Shown here piece by piece: positions 57,926 through 64,000 of a stretch of DNA of 64,000 nt. The translations under genes and the position numbers were made by a program. The notes under the pieces were generated by a model. It ran no database searches. It saw only the letters and a list, made by a program, of their open reading frames with translations, and was not told the origin of the DNA. The stretch spans positions 4,666,001 to 4,730,000 of the forward strand of contig NZ_CP150203.1 of assembly GCF_037969725.1 (NCBI RefSeq), read 5' to 3'. Numbering within the stretch: the first letter of the stretch is position 1; every line of letters starts with the position of its first letter. This stretch comes from Paenibacillus sp. FSL W8-0426. Its GTDB lineage: Bacteria; Bacillota; Bacilli; Paenibacillales; Paenibacillaceae.

Positions 57926-58437
57926 TGCGCGGGGTCTCCTTTCGTAAGGTCGACGCGTACGTAGTCGGCGCCGCCCATATCGAACATATCTGCGCGAATC
58001 AAAGCCTCAGTGATTTCGGCGCTCTCAGAAACTTCGAAACTCACCGTTCCCTTTTCGGTAATGCCCGGATTGATCGTCATGTTACCGAGGCCGCCGAGTT
58101 TGGGTTCGTACTCTCTGCCCGCGGAATCACGCAATTTAACTTGGTCTGACGTAAACGATCCGGCCTTATCCGCATCATTGCGCGCGGACATATCGAGTGT
58201 TACCGTTTTGACTCCGTTGCTGCTGGCTTCCGATTCGTCCACGCTATGTACCGTAACTGCAAACGTACCAACCTCGATCTCGCTATTCAAACCAGGCGTA
58301 GCAGTAACGGGAACAGATTCGGTTACACGGCTACTCAACGGATTACTAAGTGTTAGGGTTATCGCGCCAATAACAACGACAACGAATCCAATTAATATCC
58401 ACATCGCGCCGCTTCCTTTAAATGACCTGTACTCCAT
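57922..58437 (-). CDS. DUF4352-like membrane-anchored protein
   Basis: 171 residues from ATG at 58437. One N-terminal membrane helix (MWILIGFVVVVIGAITLTL), then an Ig-like DUF4352 domain outside (EIEVGTFAVTVHSVDES, DMSARNDADKAGSFTSDQVKLRDSAGREY, GTVSFEVSES). The family is a common surface domain in Gram-positives and their prophages. Probably expressed in the lysogen. Confidence 0.75.
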   Translation of the reverse strand: MEYRSFKGSGAMWILIGFVVVVIGAITLTLSNPLSSRVTESVPVTATPGLNSEIEVGTFAVTVHSVDESEASSNGVKTVTLDMSARNDADKAGSFTSDQVKLRDSAGREYEPKLGGLGNMTINPGITEKGTVSFEVSESAEITEALIRADMFDMGGADYVRVDLTKGDPAQ

Positions 58438-58491
58438 TACGCACACCTTCCCACACTATGTATTTTCTAAATAGTACCATCGATCGATATT

Positions 58492-58545
58492 AAAAGGAAA
58501 GACCTACCTACGATACAATACGTACTCTCTCGCAGGCAGGTCGCA
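58492..58545 (-). terminator. Terminator after the lysis genes of prophage 2
   Basis: Minus-strand GACCTGCCT...AGGTAGGTC stem followed by TTTCCTTTT. Confidence 0.75.
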
Positions 58546-58548
58546 GTT

Positions 58549-58722
58549 TTATTCCGTTTTAAACGTAGAATATACTCCGGAGCCGATAAGCGCATATGTC
58601 ACGATATCGACGCCGACCTGCCACATGCCGAAGTCGGGCGCAACGCCGTACTTTTCGAGCCCTTGGTACGCAAGCCCTACGGCGGCCGCGATAAACAACG
58701 GATTAGTTAAGCGTTTCTTCAT
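58549..58722 (-). CDS. Holin-like protein
   Basis: 57 residues from ATG at 58722 after AAGGAGG: MKKRLTNPLFIAAAVGLAYQ, then WQVGVDIVTYALIGSGVYSTF. Two short hydrophobic segments, like phiLC3-type holins. Last gene of the lysis cassette, with a terminator behind it. Confidence 0.7.
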   Translation of the reverse strand: MKKRLTNPLFIAAAVGLAYQGLEKYGVAPDFGMWQVGVDIVTYALIGSGVYSTFKTE

Positions 58723-58724
58723 CG

Positions 58725-59411
58725 TTATTTCGCCTCCTTCGTAATCGTCACCGTTTTTGTCTTCGCGTCCCACGTTACCTTCGCGCCTAACGCCTCGGCG
58801 ACTGCCCGCGCAGGTGTATACGTGGTGCCGCCGTCAAGCACGCCGTCCGTTACCTTTTTGCCGTTAACCACTACGCTTACGATTACGTCTTTCTTCACGT
58901 CGGATTCCGCCACCTTTTCGTTTAGTTTCGCAGCGACCGCCGCTTTAAACAGGCCCCAACCGGTCCACGCGCCGTTATCGTACATTAAGCGCGGGCAGAT
59001 TTTGCCGGACCAATCGAAGTGCCGGCGCAAGCGATCGACGCCCCATCCGCGCTCTTTCAACATCGACGCAACGAGTGTCGCGGCGTTATCGAGAGTCTTC
59101 GCGTAGTTGCCGGATTCGCAAATTTCGATGCCGATTGACGTACGGTTGCCGGAACTGGCTCCGCTACCGTCGCCTGCGTGCCATGCGTTCTCGTTCAGCG
59201 GAACACACTCGATGGCCTCGCGTTCATCCACAACGATATGGAACGACGCCGTGCGCGTGTTCGACGGATTCGTTAGCCAGGCGCGTTCGTTAGCGGCCGA
59301 GCTCTTTTCGTTGCCCGTATTATGGATCGTAATTGTTGTCGCGTTCATAGCATGGCCGGGTCGCCGGCTGTTTGCGGTAGTTTTCGGAATATAATCCTTG
59401 CGGTAGTTCAC
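58725..59411 (-). CDS. N-acetylmuramoyl-L-alanine amidase with stalk domain
   Basis: 228 residues from GTG at 59411 (GGGGAGGGG upstream). Amidase_2 domain: ITIHNTGN, SFHIVVDE, RRHFDWSGKICPRLM zinc-ligand regions (~30-155). C-terminal ~60 residues (DGGTTYTPARAVAEALGAKVTWDAKTKTVTI) are a copper-amine-oxidase-N-like stalk domain that probably binds the cell surface. Endolysin of prophage 2. Confidence 0.9.
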   Translation of the reverse strand: MNYRKDYIPKTTANSRRPGHAMNATTITIHNTGNEKSSAANERAWLTNPSNTRTASFHIVVDEREAIECVPLNENAWHAGDGSGASSGNRTSIGIEICESGNYAKTLDNAATLVASMLKERGWGVDRLRRHFDWSGKICPRLMYDNGAWTGWGLFKAAVAAKLNEKVAESDVKKDVIVSVVVNGKKVTDGVLDGGTTYTPARAVAEALGAKVTWDAKTKTVTITKEAK

Positions 59412-59426
59412 TCGTACCCCTCCCCG

Positions 59427-59666
59427 TTAATCCTTTTCGCGAGGAAGACGCTCTTTCATCTCGCGTATTTCTCCGATAATGAGATCGTACTTTTCGGAGA
59501 ACTTATCGAGTAGCGCTTGAAGGCGTCCCTCACGTTCGCGGTTCTCCTCCTGCATACTCTTTTCGCGTTCCCTATTCGTCTTCATGACGTAAATAAGGAG
59601 CCACACGAATAAGATCGCGAATGGCCCCTGCGTAAGAAAGTATTTAGCGATGTCCATTTCCGCCAT
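59427..59666 (-). CDS. bhlA: BhlA/UviB-like holin
   Basis: 79 residues: MDIAKYFLTQGPFAILFVWLLIYVMK then a highly charged helix (NREREKSMQEENREREG). Typical BhlA layout, one membrane helix plus charged tail. Stop/start overlap TAATG with the upstream gene. Works with the amidase downstream. Confidence 0.85.
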   Translation of the reverse strand: MAEMDIAKYFLTQGPFAILFVWLLIYVMKTNREREKSMQEENREREGRLQALLDKFSEKYDLIIGEIREMKERLPREKD

Positions 59667-59794
59667 TAAGCCGTCGCCTCCTCGCCAAGTAGTCCCGCTA
59701 CTTGTTCACGGAGCCCTTCGACATCTGGAACGCTATCCAGTGTCCGCAGCTTCTTACGGATAAGTGACGCATAAACCGGTGCAATCGCAAGCAT
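59666..59794 (-). CDS. CD1375-like 42-residue protein
   Basis: MLAIAPVYASLIRKKLRTLD, SVPDVEGLREQVAGLLG, then EEATA. The R-TLD-VP-LREQVA pattern fits the CD1375 family and parallels the prophage 1 gene at 12005-11874. TAATG overlaps on both sides. Confidence 0.65.
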   Translation of the reverse strand: MLAIAPVYASLIRKKLRTLDSVPDVEGLREQVAGLLGEEATA

Positions 59795-60279
59795 TAAACG
59801 TCGCCTCCTTTGAGCGCGTCAAGTTCTGAGCGCATATTTATGAGCTGTTCGTATACGTCGGCCAGCGCCATTTGCGCCGATGTCGTCTCCTGCTGCGATT
59901 GGATCAGCGCCTCATACGTGGAGGCGAGCGCAGCCTGTGTCGCGGTGCTTTCGGATTCTAGCGTTGACACTTTCGTTGAGAGCGCGGGCTGCGGTTCCTG
60001 CGGCGTTTCCGGCGCGCTCGGATCGGGATACGTAAACAGCGGCTCCAACGTCGTTAAGTCTACGCGAGTAAAGACGCCGCCTTCCGCATAATCAGCCGCA
60101 TGTGCGCCGTATTCGAGCTGGATCATGCCGACTGTATCCGGGACGCGGTCGGCCAGCGCGGCGTATACGGCGAAGTCTTGTTCGCGCGTGGTTTCGATGA
60201 CTTCGCCGGAGCGTTCGCCTACCGTTTGTATGACGTTGCCTGTGTCTTTTTCATAATAAATCTTCGCGCCAATCTGCAC
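59794..60279 (-). CDS. Tail-end protein with coiled coil
   Basis: 161 residues. The N-terminal part GAKIYYEKDTGNVIQTVGERSGEVIETTREQDF is typical of small proteins after fibre genes in PBSX-like phages (XkdW position). Proline-rich hinge, then a coiled coil (about 105-160). Function unknown. Confidence 0.65.
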   Translation of the reverse strand: MQIGAKIYYEKDTGNVIQTVGERSGEVIETTREQDFAVYAALADRVPDTVGMIQLEYGAHAADYAEGGVFTRVDLTTLEPLFTYPDPSAPETPQEPQPALSTKVSTLESESTATQAALASTYEALIQSQQETTSAQMALADVYEQLINMRSELDALKGGDV

Positions 60280-60291
60280 GTTTTTCCCTCC

Positions 60292-61407
60292 TTAAACTCC
60301 GTATGCTTCCCACACATAATTGACGCCAGCATTGACTGGTAGCAAAAACCCCGTATCATTTACATAAGCCGCCGAAGATGTCGTTAACGCCCCGGACATC
60401 TCGAAAACATAAAATCCTCTTTTCAGGTCATACGTCATATAGTTGTAGTTATTTCCGACGGTGGACGACGGTGCGGCCTGGCGTGTGCCCCAATCGTAAA
60501 CGCCCAAGTCAGCGTGAGCCGCCTCGGTTGTACCTGCGTCAAATACACGCTTTATGACTATACGGTTAGGCCTAAACCCTAGGCCGGACACCTGTATATA
60601 CACCATGCTGGCGCTACCGTCTAAGTGCGTAAATATTCTGGGTGTAGAGCCGCCCACCGCTGTTCCCATAGCATACTTCGGCCCCACTTGAATAGCGTTG
60701 ATATTCGCCGCCATCGTTGCGAATGGAGCGTCTGCCGCTGTTGGTACTCCTTTGCCAGTAATCGCAGCGGCAACTGATGCTTTACCGTTACTGACAGATG
60801 TAAAAAGGTCAGGACTCCACGCCGACCATCCGCTTCCGTTATTTGTTCGTTGCTGGTACGTATTATCAAACAAGTTCATCGCAATTTGTTTAATGTGGGA
60901 CCCGCTCATCGCGAAAACTTCGACGTACCACCAAGACCCTACCGCCGTACCTGGCGCATTAGTAATATTCTCGCCTGCGTAAAATCCTGTCTTGACTACA
61001 TTGTTAAGATTTTGATTCGAAATATTTAGGACCAACCCATCGTCGTTGGTGAGTTTATTCTTTTGCCACGTCTTCGCATCCACATAGCTTTTTGCGTTTG
61101 CCTCCGCCGCATTCGCCTTTGTCGTTGCGTCAGTTGCTGCCGCGCTAATAGCAGCTTGACGGGCGTCACTCACCGCTTTCTCCGTCGGCGCCAACGATTG
61201 GGACGTGCCATCTGTTTTGTTCGATAGCTGCACGATACCCTTCTGCGTCAAGCTCGCGTCAGGCACCGTTACCCCCGAAACAGCCTCGTCAATCGCCGCC
61301 TCGACCGCAGTGTCCACCGCATTAGCCAGCGCGTTCATGTCACGCGGCACATCGGCCGTCATCGCGCCATCGATTAGCGGGAGTCCTAAATTTGGCGTTG
61401 TTGCCAT
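60292..61407 (-). CDS. Tail fibre protein of prophage 2
   Basis: 371 residues from ATG at 61407, eight bases after GGAGG. ATTPNLGLPLIDGAMTADVPRDMNALANAVDTAV is a standard Firmicutes fibre start. A helical shaft rich in alanine (~75-115) and beta-rich C-terminus follow, which probably binds receptor. Confidence 0.85.
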   Translation of the reverse strand: MATTPNLGLPLIDGAMTADVPRDMNALANAVDTAVEAAIDEAVSGVTVPDASLTQKGIVQLSNKTDGTSQSLAPTEKAVSDARQAAISAAATDATTKANAAEANAKSYVDAKTWQKNKLTNDDGLVLNISNQNLNNVVKTGFYAGENITNAPGTAVGSWWYVEVFAMSGSHIKQIAMNLFDNTYQQRTNNGSGWSAWSPDLFTSVSNGKASVAAAITGKGVPTAADAPFATMAANINAIQVGPKYAMGTAVGGSTPRIFTHLDGSASMVYIQVSGLGFRPNRIVIKRVFDAGTTEAAHADLGVYDWGTRQAAPSSTVGNNYNYMTYDLKRGFYVFEMSGALTTSSAAYVNDTGFLLPVNAGVNYVWEAYGV

Positions 61408-61409
61408 CG

Positions 61410-61973
61410 TCATAACCTCCGATTATAAATGTCGTCGTATGTGTATCCGGTCAAGTCCGCGTACGTCTTGCCGCTGCCCGTTAACTCCGCGTAAGTGTAG
61501 TAACGGAACACGTAATCAATCGCCATGTGCGCCGGAATGATATCGCGTAGATTCGCTTTGAGCGCGTCGATTTGGTCCGGCACGCCATAGACGCCGACAA
61601 ACGTAATCGTCAGCGTATAGGCCGCGCTATCTACCGTTACATCGACGTCACCGTTTGCGTATGCCTCCGCGACATTTTCGATGAGACTTACGCTGACCTT
61701 GCCGACACCGCGCAGCTTGCCCCGGAGGACTTCGCGTCGCTGTGCGTAGGTGGCACCCGGCTCCGGAGTCACGCCGAATATGCGCTCCCATCGCGCTAGG
61801 CCCCACGTAGCCGTGTCGATAAAAAACTGATCGAGCACGTCGTAAATGTCCGCATTAAGCTTCGCAAACTCGATAGCCTCGGCGTTAAGAATGCCGCCAG
61901 CCACGAGCGAGTCGCGGTAATACAGCGGCACATAATCGAACATGTCACGCTTGATATCCGTTAGCGTCCTCAC
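61410..61973 (-). CDS. Baseplate wedge protein (XkdU/DUF2313-like)
   Basis: 187 residues. DYVPLYYRDSLVAGGILNAEAIEFAKLNADIYDVLDQFFIDTATWGLARWERIFGV matches the DUF2313/YmfQ family that connects baseplate J-like protein to fibres in contractile-tail phages. Confidence 0.85.
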   Translation of the reverse strand: MRTLTDIKRDMFDYVPLYYRDSLVAGGILNAEAIEFAKLNADIYDVLDQFFIDTATWGLARWERIFGVTPEPGATYAQRREVLRGKLRGVGKVSVSLIENVAEAYANGDVDVTVDSAAYTLTITFVGVYGVPDQIDALKANLRDIIPAHMAIDYVFRYYTYAELTGSGKTYADLTGYTYDDIYNRRL

Positions 61974-63049
61974 GTAACCGTCACCGTCCCGAGCACCGCA
62001 ACCTCGCCGTCCGCAATCAGCACGTTACCGGTCCCGCCGTTAATCGTAAGATCGCGGTAATCGATAACGCGCGGCACATCGAGAATGACGTTTGCAATCC
62101 GCGTGATCCGTACGAGTGGGTCCGAAAAGGCCAGCGTTGCCAGATAAGCGGTAACTCCCGTTTCAATCTGCTCGCGTACTTCGTCCTCCGTGTAGCCCGG
62201 CTCGATATCGCAATCGACCGCAATGTTAATCGGCACCTCTACCGCCGCCTGCACGGTAACAATCGGTCCAACCGGGGCCGCTCCCTCTCCGCGCCCATCC
62301 TGCGTTGGGTCGATGTACTGTTGAACCGCGTCAACTACGGATTGATCCGGAGCCGTTTTATCTGCGCCGAGCAATACGACTTTGACCGTGCCGGGCCCGG
62401 CCCAAATCGGATACACGATCGCGCTGCCTACGCCGGGCACTTCGAGCGCCCATTGGCGGTATTGATTCGCGTTGCCGGACGTGGCTGGCCGCTGTGCCCG
62501 TTCGAGGTATCGCGCGTACAAGTCCGCATCCGACTCCGTATCCACCCCGCCGCTAAAATTGACCGCGTTGGTTACCGTGACGATGCCGACTAGGTCGCCC
62601 GTCATCGTATTAATCGCGCCGATTCCGACGTTACCCGCTGCGCCGCCTTCTTGCGCTTCCGCGAGTACGGTAGTCGTCGGACCGCCGATCGTTACCGCGC
62701 CGAGTGTAACGAAATAGACCGGAGTGTCCCCGCCAGTTGATACGACGGTGCCTGCAGGGATAACGGTACCGGCCGGGCCCGCAAACGTAACCGAACCGCT
62801 GGCTTTAAGTGAAGGCTTACGCGTCAATCCGTACTCACTTGCGCGGCGGTCCAGGTACTCGCCCGTTGCCGTATCCGCGAATCCGTAATTAAGCACGTTG
62901 TCCAGCTCGGAGTACGCGAGTGATACCTCGATGGCCGCCGGCGACTCCAAATCGTAAGTTACCGAGCCGGGACGATGGTCTACGTCAGGCGGCGAATTGC
63001 CAAGCATCCGCTCTAATACCGCGGCTGACGTTTGATCCTCATACGCCAT
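61970..63049 (-). CDS. Baseplate J-like protein (XkdT)
   Basis: 359 residues. LERMLGNSPPDVDHRPGSVTYDLESPAAIEVSLAYSELDNVL and GGVDTESDADLYARYLERAQRPATSGNANQYRQWALEVPGVGSA match PF04865. Core of the contractile baseplate wedge, so prophage 2 is a myovirus or PBSX-like element. Confidence 0.92.
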   Translation of the reverse strand: MAYEDQTSAAVLERMLGNSPPDVDHRPGSVTYDLESPAAIEVSLAYSELDNVLNYGFADTATGEYLDRRASEYGLTRKPSLKASGSVTFAGPAGTVIPAGTVVSTGGDTPVYFVTLGAVTIGGPTTTVLAEAQEGGAAGNVGIGAINTMTGDLVGIVTVTNAVNFSGGVDTESDADLYARYLERAQRPATSGNANQYRQWALEVPGVGSAIVYPIWAGPGTVKVVLLGADKTAPDQSVVDAVQQYIDPTQDGRGEGAAPVGPIVTVQAAVEVPINIAVDCDIEPGYTEDEVREQIETGVTAYLATLAFSDPLVRITRIANVILDVPRVIDYRDLTINGGTGNVLIADGEVAVLGTVTVT

Positions 63050-63461
63050 CTAGCGCCACCTCCACCGGAATCGTATCGTTGTCAATGTCAACGAAAAAAG
63101 AGACGAACAATTTGTCCGCCTCCCTCGTTAACGTAAAATCACGCACCGCCAAAATGCGGTCGTCGTATATAAGCGCGTCCTCAATGGCACGCGGTATTTC
63201 CGTTTCCAAAAGCTCGGGCGATACGTCCTGTCCGATAAGCGCGTCGATCTCCGAGCCGTAATCGTCGTCATATATCGCAAATCGGTAACGCGCAGTCCGG
63301 ATCGCTTTGTAAATGAACTGCTCAATCGCGTCGATACCGTCAATCATTCCGCCCATTTCGCCTGTTTCAACATTAAGCGCGTACGTTTTGATCGGCTGAA
63401 CGAAATCTTCCGTGGTTACGGCCTCATCTTCAGGAATCACCGCTAAGGGACTAAGCGCCAT
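63039..63461 (-). CDS. DUF2634 baseplate protein (XkdS)
   Basis: 140 residues. KTYALNVETGEMGGMIDGIDAIEQFIYKAIRTARYRFAIYDDDYGSEIDALIGQ is the DUF2634/gp25-like pattern. Overlaps both neighbours. Confidence 0.88.
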   Translation of the reverse strand: MALSPLAVIPEDEAVTTEDFVQPIKTYALNVETGEMGGMIDGIDAIEQFIYKAIRTARYRFAIYDDDYGSEIDALIGQDVSPELLETEIPRAIEDALIYDDRILAVRDFTLTREADKLFVSFFVDIDNDTIPVEVALDGV

Positions 63462-63798
63462 CGTCTATGCCTCCCCATCGGTCGAATAGTAAATAATCCT
63501 GCCCTGCGTTAAACATGAGAACTATAACGCGGTCGCCCGGCTCTAGCACCGGCTCAAACTCGATCTCCGCGTCCGCCCCGTTGATCTTTACTTTGCGTTT
63601 ATATCCGGCCAAGTGTTCGGGGACTACGATATCCTCGGCCTCCAACTCGAAATTTGCGTTATCGAGTTTTACGCTAATGTCCGGAAGTGGCGCGATGACC
63701 GTGCCGAACTCGACGTCCACGTCCTTGTTGTATCCGAGTTGCCGGACGATATCGCGCAATTTACTTACGCCGCCGCCGTCAATAGTTTCGAGTGCCAT
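63451..63798 (-). CDS. DUF2577 baseplate protein (XkdR)
   Basis: 115 residues from ATG at 63798. ISVKLDNANFELEAEDIVVPEHLAGYKRKVKINGADAEIEFEPVLEPGDRVIVLMFNAGQDYLLFDRWGG is typical DUF2577. Order XkdR-S-T-U matches PBSX. Confidence 0.85.
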   Translation of the reverse strand: MALETIDGGGVSKLRDIVRQLGYNKDVDVEFGTVIAPLPDISVKLDNANFELEAEDIVVPEHLAGYKRKVKINGADAEIEFEPVLEPGDRVIVLMFNAGQDYLLFDRWGGIDDGA

Positions 63799-63802
63799 CG
63801 CG

Positions 63803-64000
63803 TCACTTTCCTTTCGTCTTTTTCGTATCCTTCTTCGTTTCCTTGTCCTTCGCAACCTTCTTCGATTTCTTCGCGGCCTTCTTCTTTTCCGGCTCCTCTT
63901 CGTATTCCAATTTCGGAAGGTCGTCCGTCTTGGACAGCGTCAGCGTCATCGTGTGGATGCCATCGCTAAACGTATGAGTGTCCGCGTTGACATAAAAGCC
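63803..64000 (-). CDS. C-terminal end of an XkdQ-like hub protein (partial)
   Basis: 65 residues visible, cut by the right edge. GFYVNADTHTFSDGIHTMTL is the end of the XkdQ/late-control-D-like domain. A lysine-rich tail follows (repeated KK blocks). The ribosome-binding region of xkdR lies just behind. Confidence 0.75.
   Translation of the reverse strand, partial: GFYVNADTHTFSDGIHTMTLTLSKTDDLPKLEYEEEPEKKKAAKKSKKVAKDKETKKDTKKTKGK

Overview
The window looks like a Paenibacillus-type, spore-forming Gram-positive chromosome (Bacillota). The cues are a YjcZ-like sporulation peptide, a manganese catalase, DUF3889 and DUF3892 proteins, strong AGGAGG ribosome-binding sites and many TTG/GTG starts. 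It contains most of one siphovirus-type prophage (about 1-41060), about 16 kb of ordinary chromosome (41060-56887), and the left part of a second, contractile-tail prophage (about 56941 to the right edge).

Prophage 1 is almost entirely on the minus strand, so it reads from right to left. Its right end is an integrase (39753-40943) next to the 3' end of a tRNA-Val gene. Moving left there is an accessory zone: a proteasome-like Ntn hydrolase, an ATP-dependent ligase plus SRAP/HMCES pair, small unknown genes, a tRNA-like gene without an anticodon loop, a GH9-like hydrolase and two structured non-coding RNA loci. A late leader with GTGG-type repeats and an intrinsic terminator precedes the late operon. 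That operon runs HNH, terminases, portal, ClpP-type protease, capsid, connectors, tail tube, chaperones, tape measure, distal tail, fibre, and the XhlA/holin/endolysin lysis genes. Three -1 frameshift sites are visible in the structural genes. One is the classical tail chaperone G/GT site. The other two append closely related Ig-like domains to both the major capsid and the major tail protein.

Left of lysis lies a control zone: an SOS-boxed cassette (LexA-N-like winged helix plus YolD-like protein), and then a compact five-gene operon, 8329 to 6351. That operon encodes an AlpA/MerR-like DNA-binding protein, a seven-helix AgrC-like sensor with no kinase, AgrB, a 42-residue AgrD-like pre-peptide with serine in place of cysteine, and a LytTR DNA-binding protein with no receiver domain. 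This is the most unusual system in the window: a phage-borne agr circuit stripped of its two-component core, placed beside the lysogeny switch. A 17-bp palindrome sits between the -35 and -10 of this operon and recurs at 4839-4855 upstream of the early genes. Left of it are two plus-strand XRE genes (one probably the CI-type repressor), a divergent Cro-like gene with operators, and the early operon, which carries a MazF-like toxin, an SbcC-like ATPase and the Bet annealing protein. The left attachment site is outside the window.

The chromosomal segment carries a lipoprotein, a GNAT acetyltransferase, a second SOS cassette homologous to the prophage one, manganese catalase, an ABC exporter, a Fur-boxed pair of FecCD siderophore permeases, a glycerophosphodiesterase, a LOG-family protein, uracil-DNA glycosylase and an M16 peptidase. 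Prophage 2 begins inside a split tRNA-Leu(UAA), cut at the anticodon loop. It shows a strongly SOS-boxed edge gene, a lysis cassette (BhlA-like holin, amidase, second holin) and PBSX/Xkd-like baseplate genes cut by the right edge.
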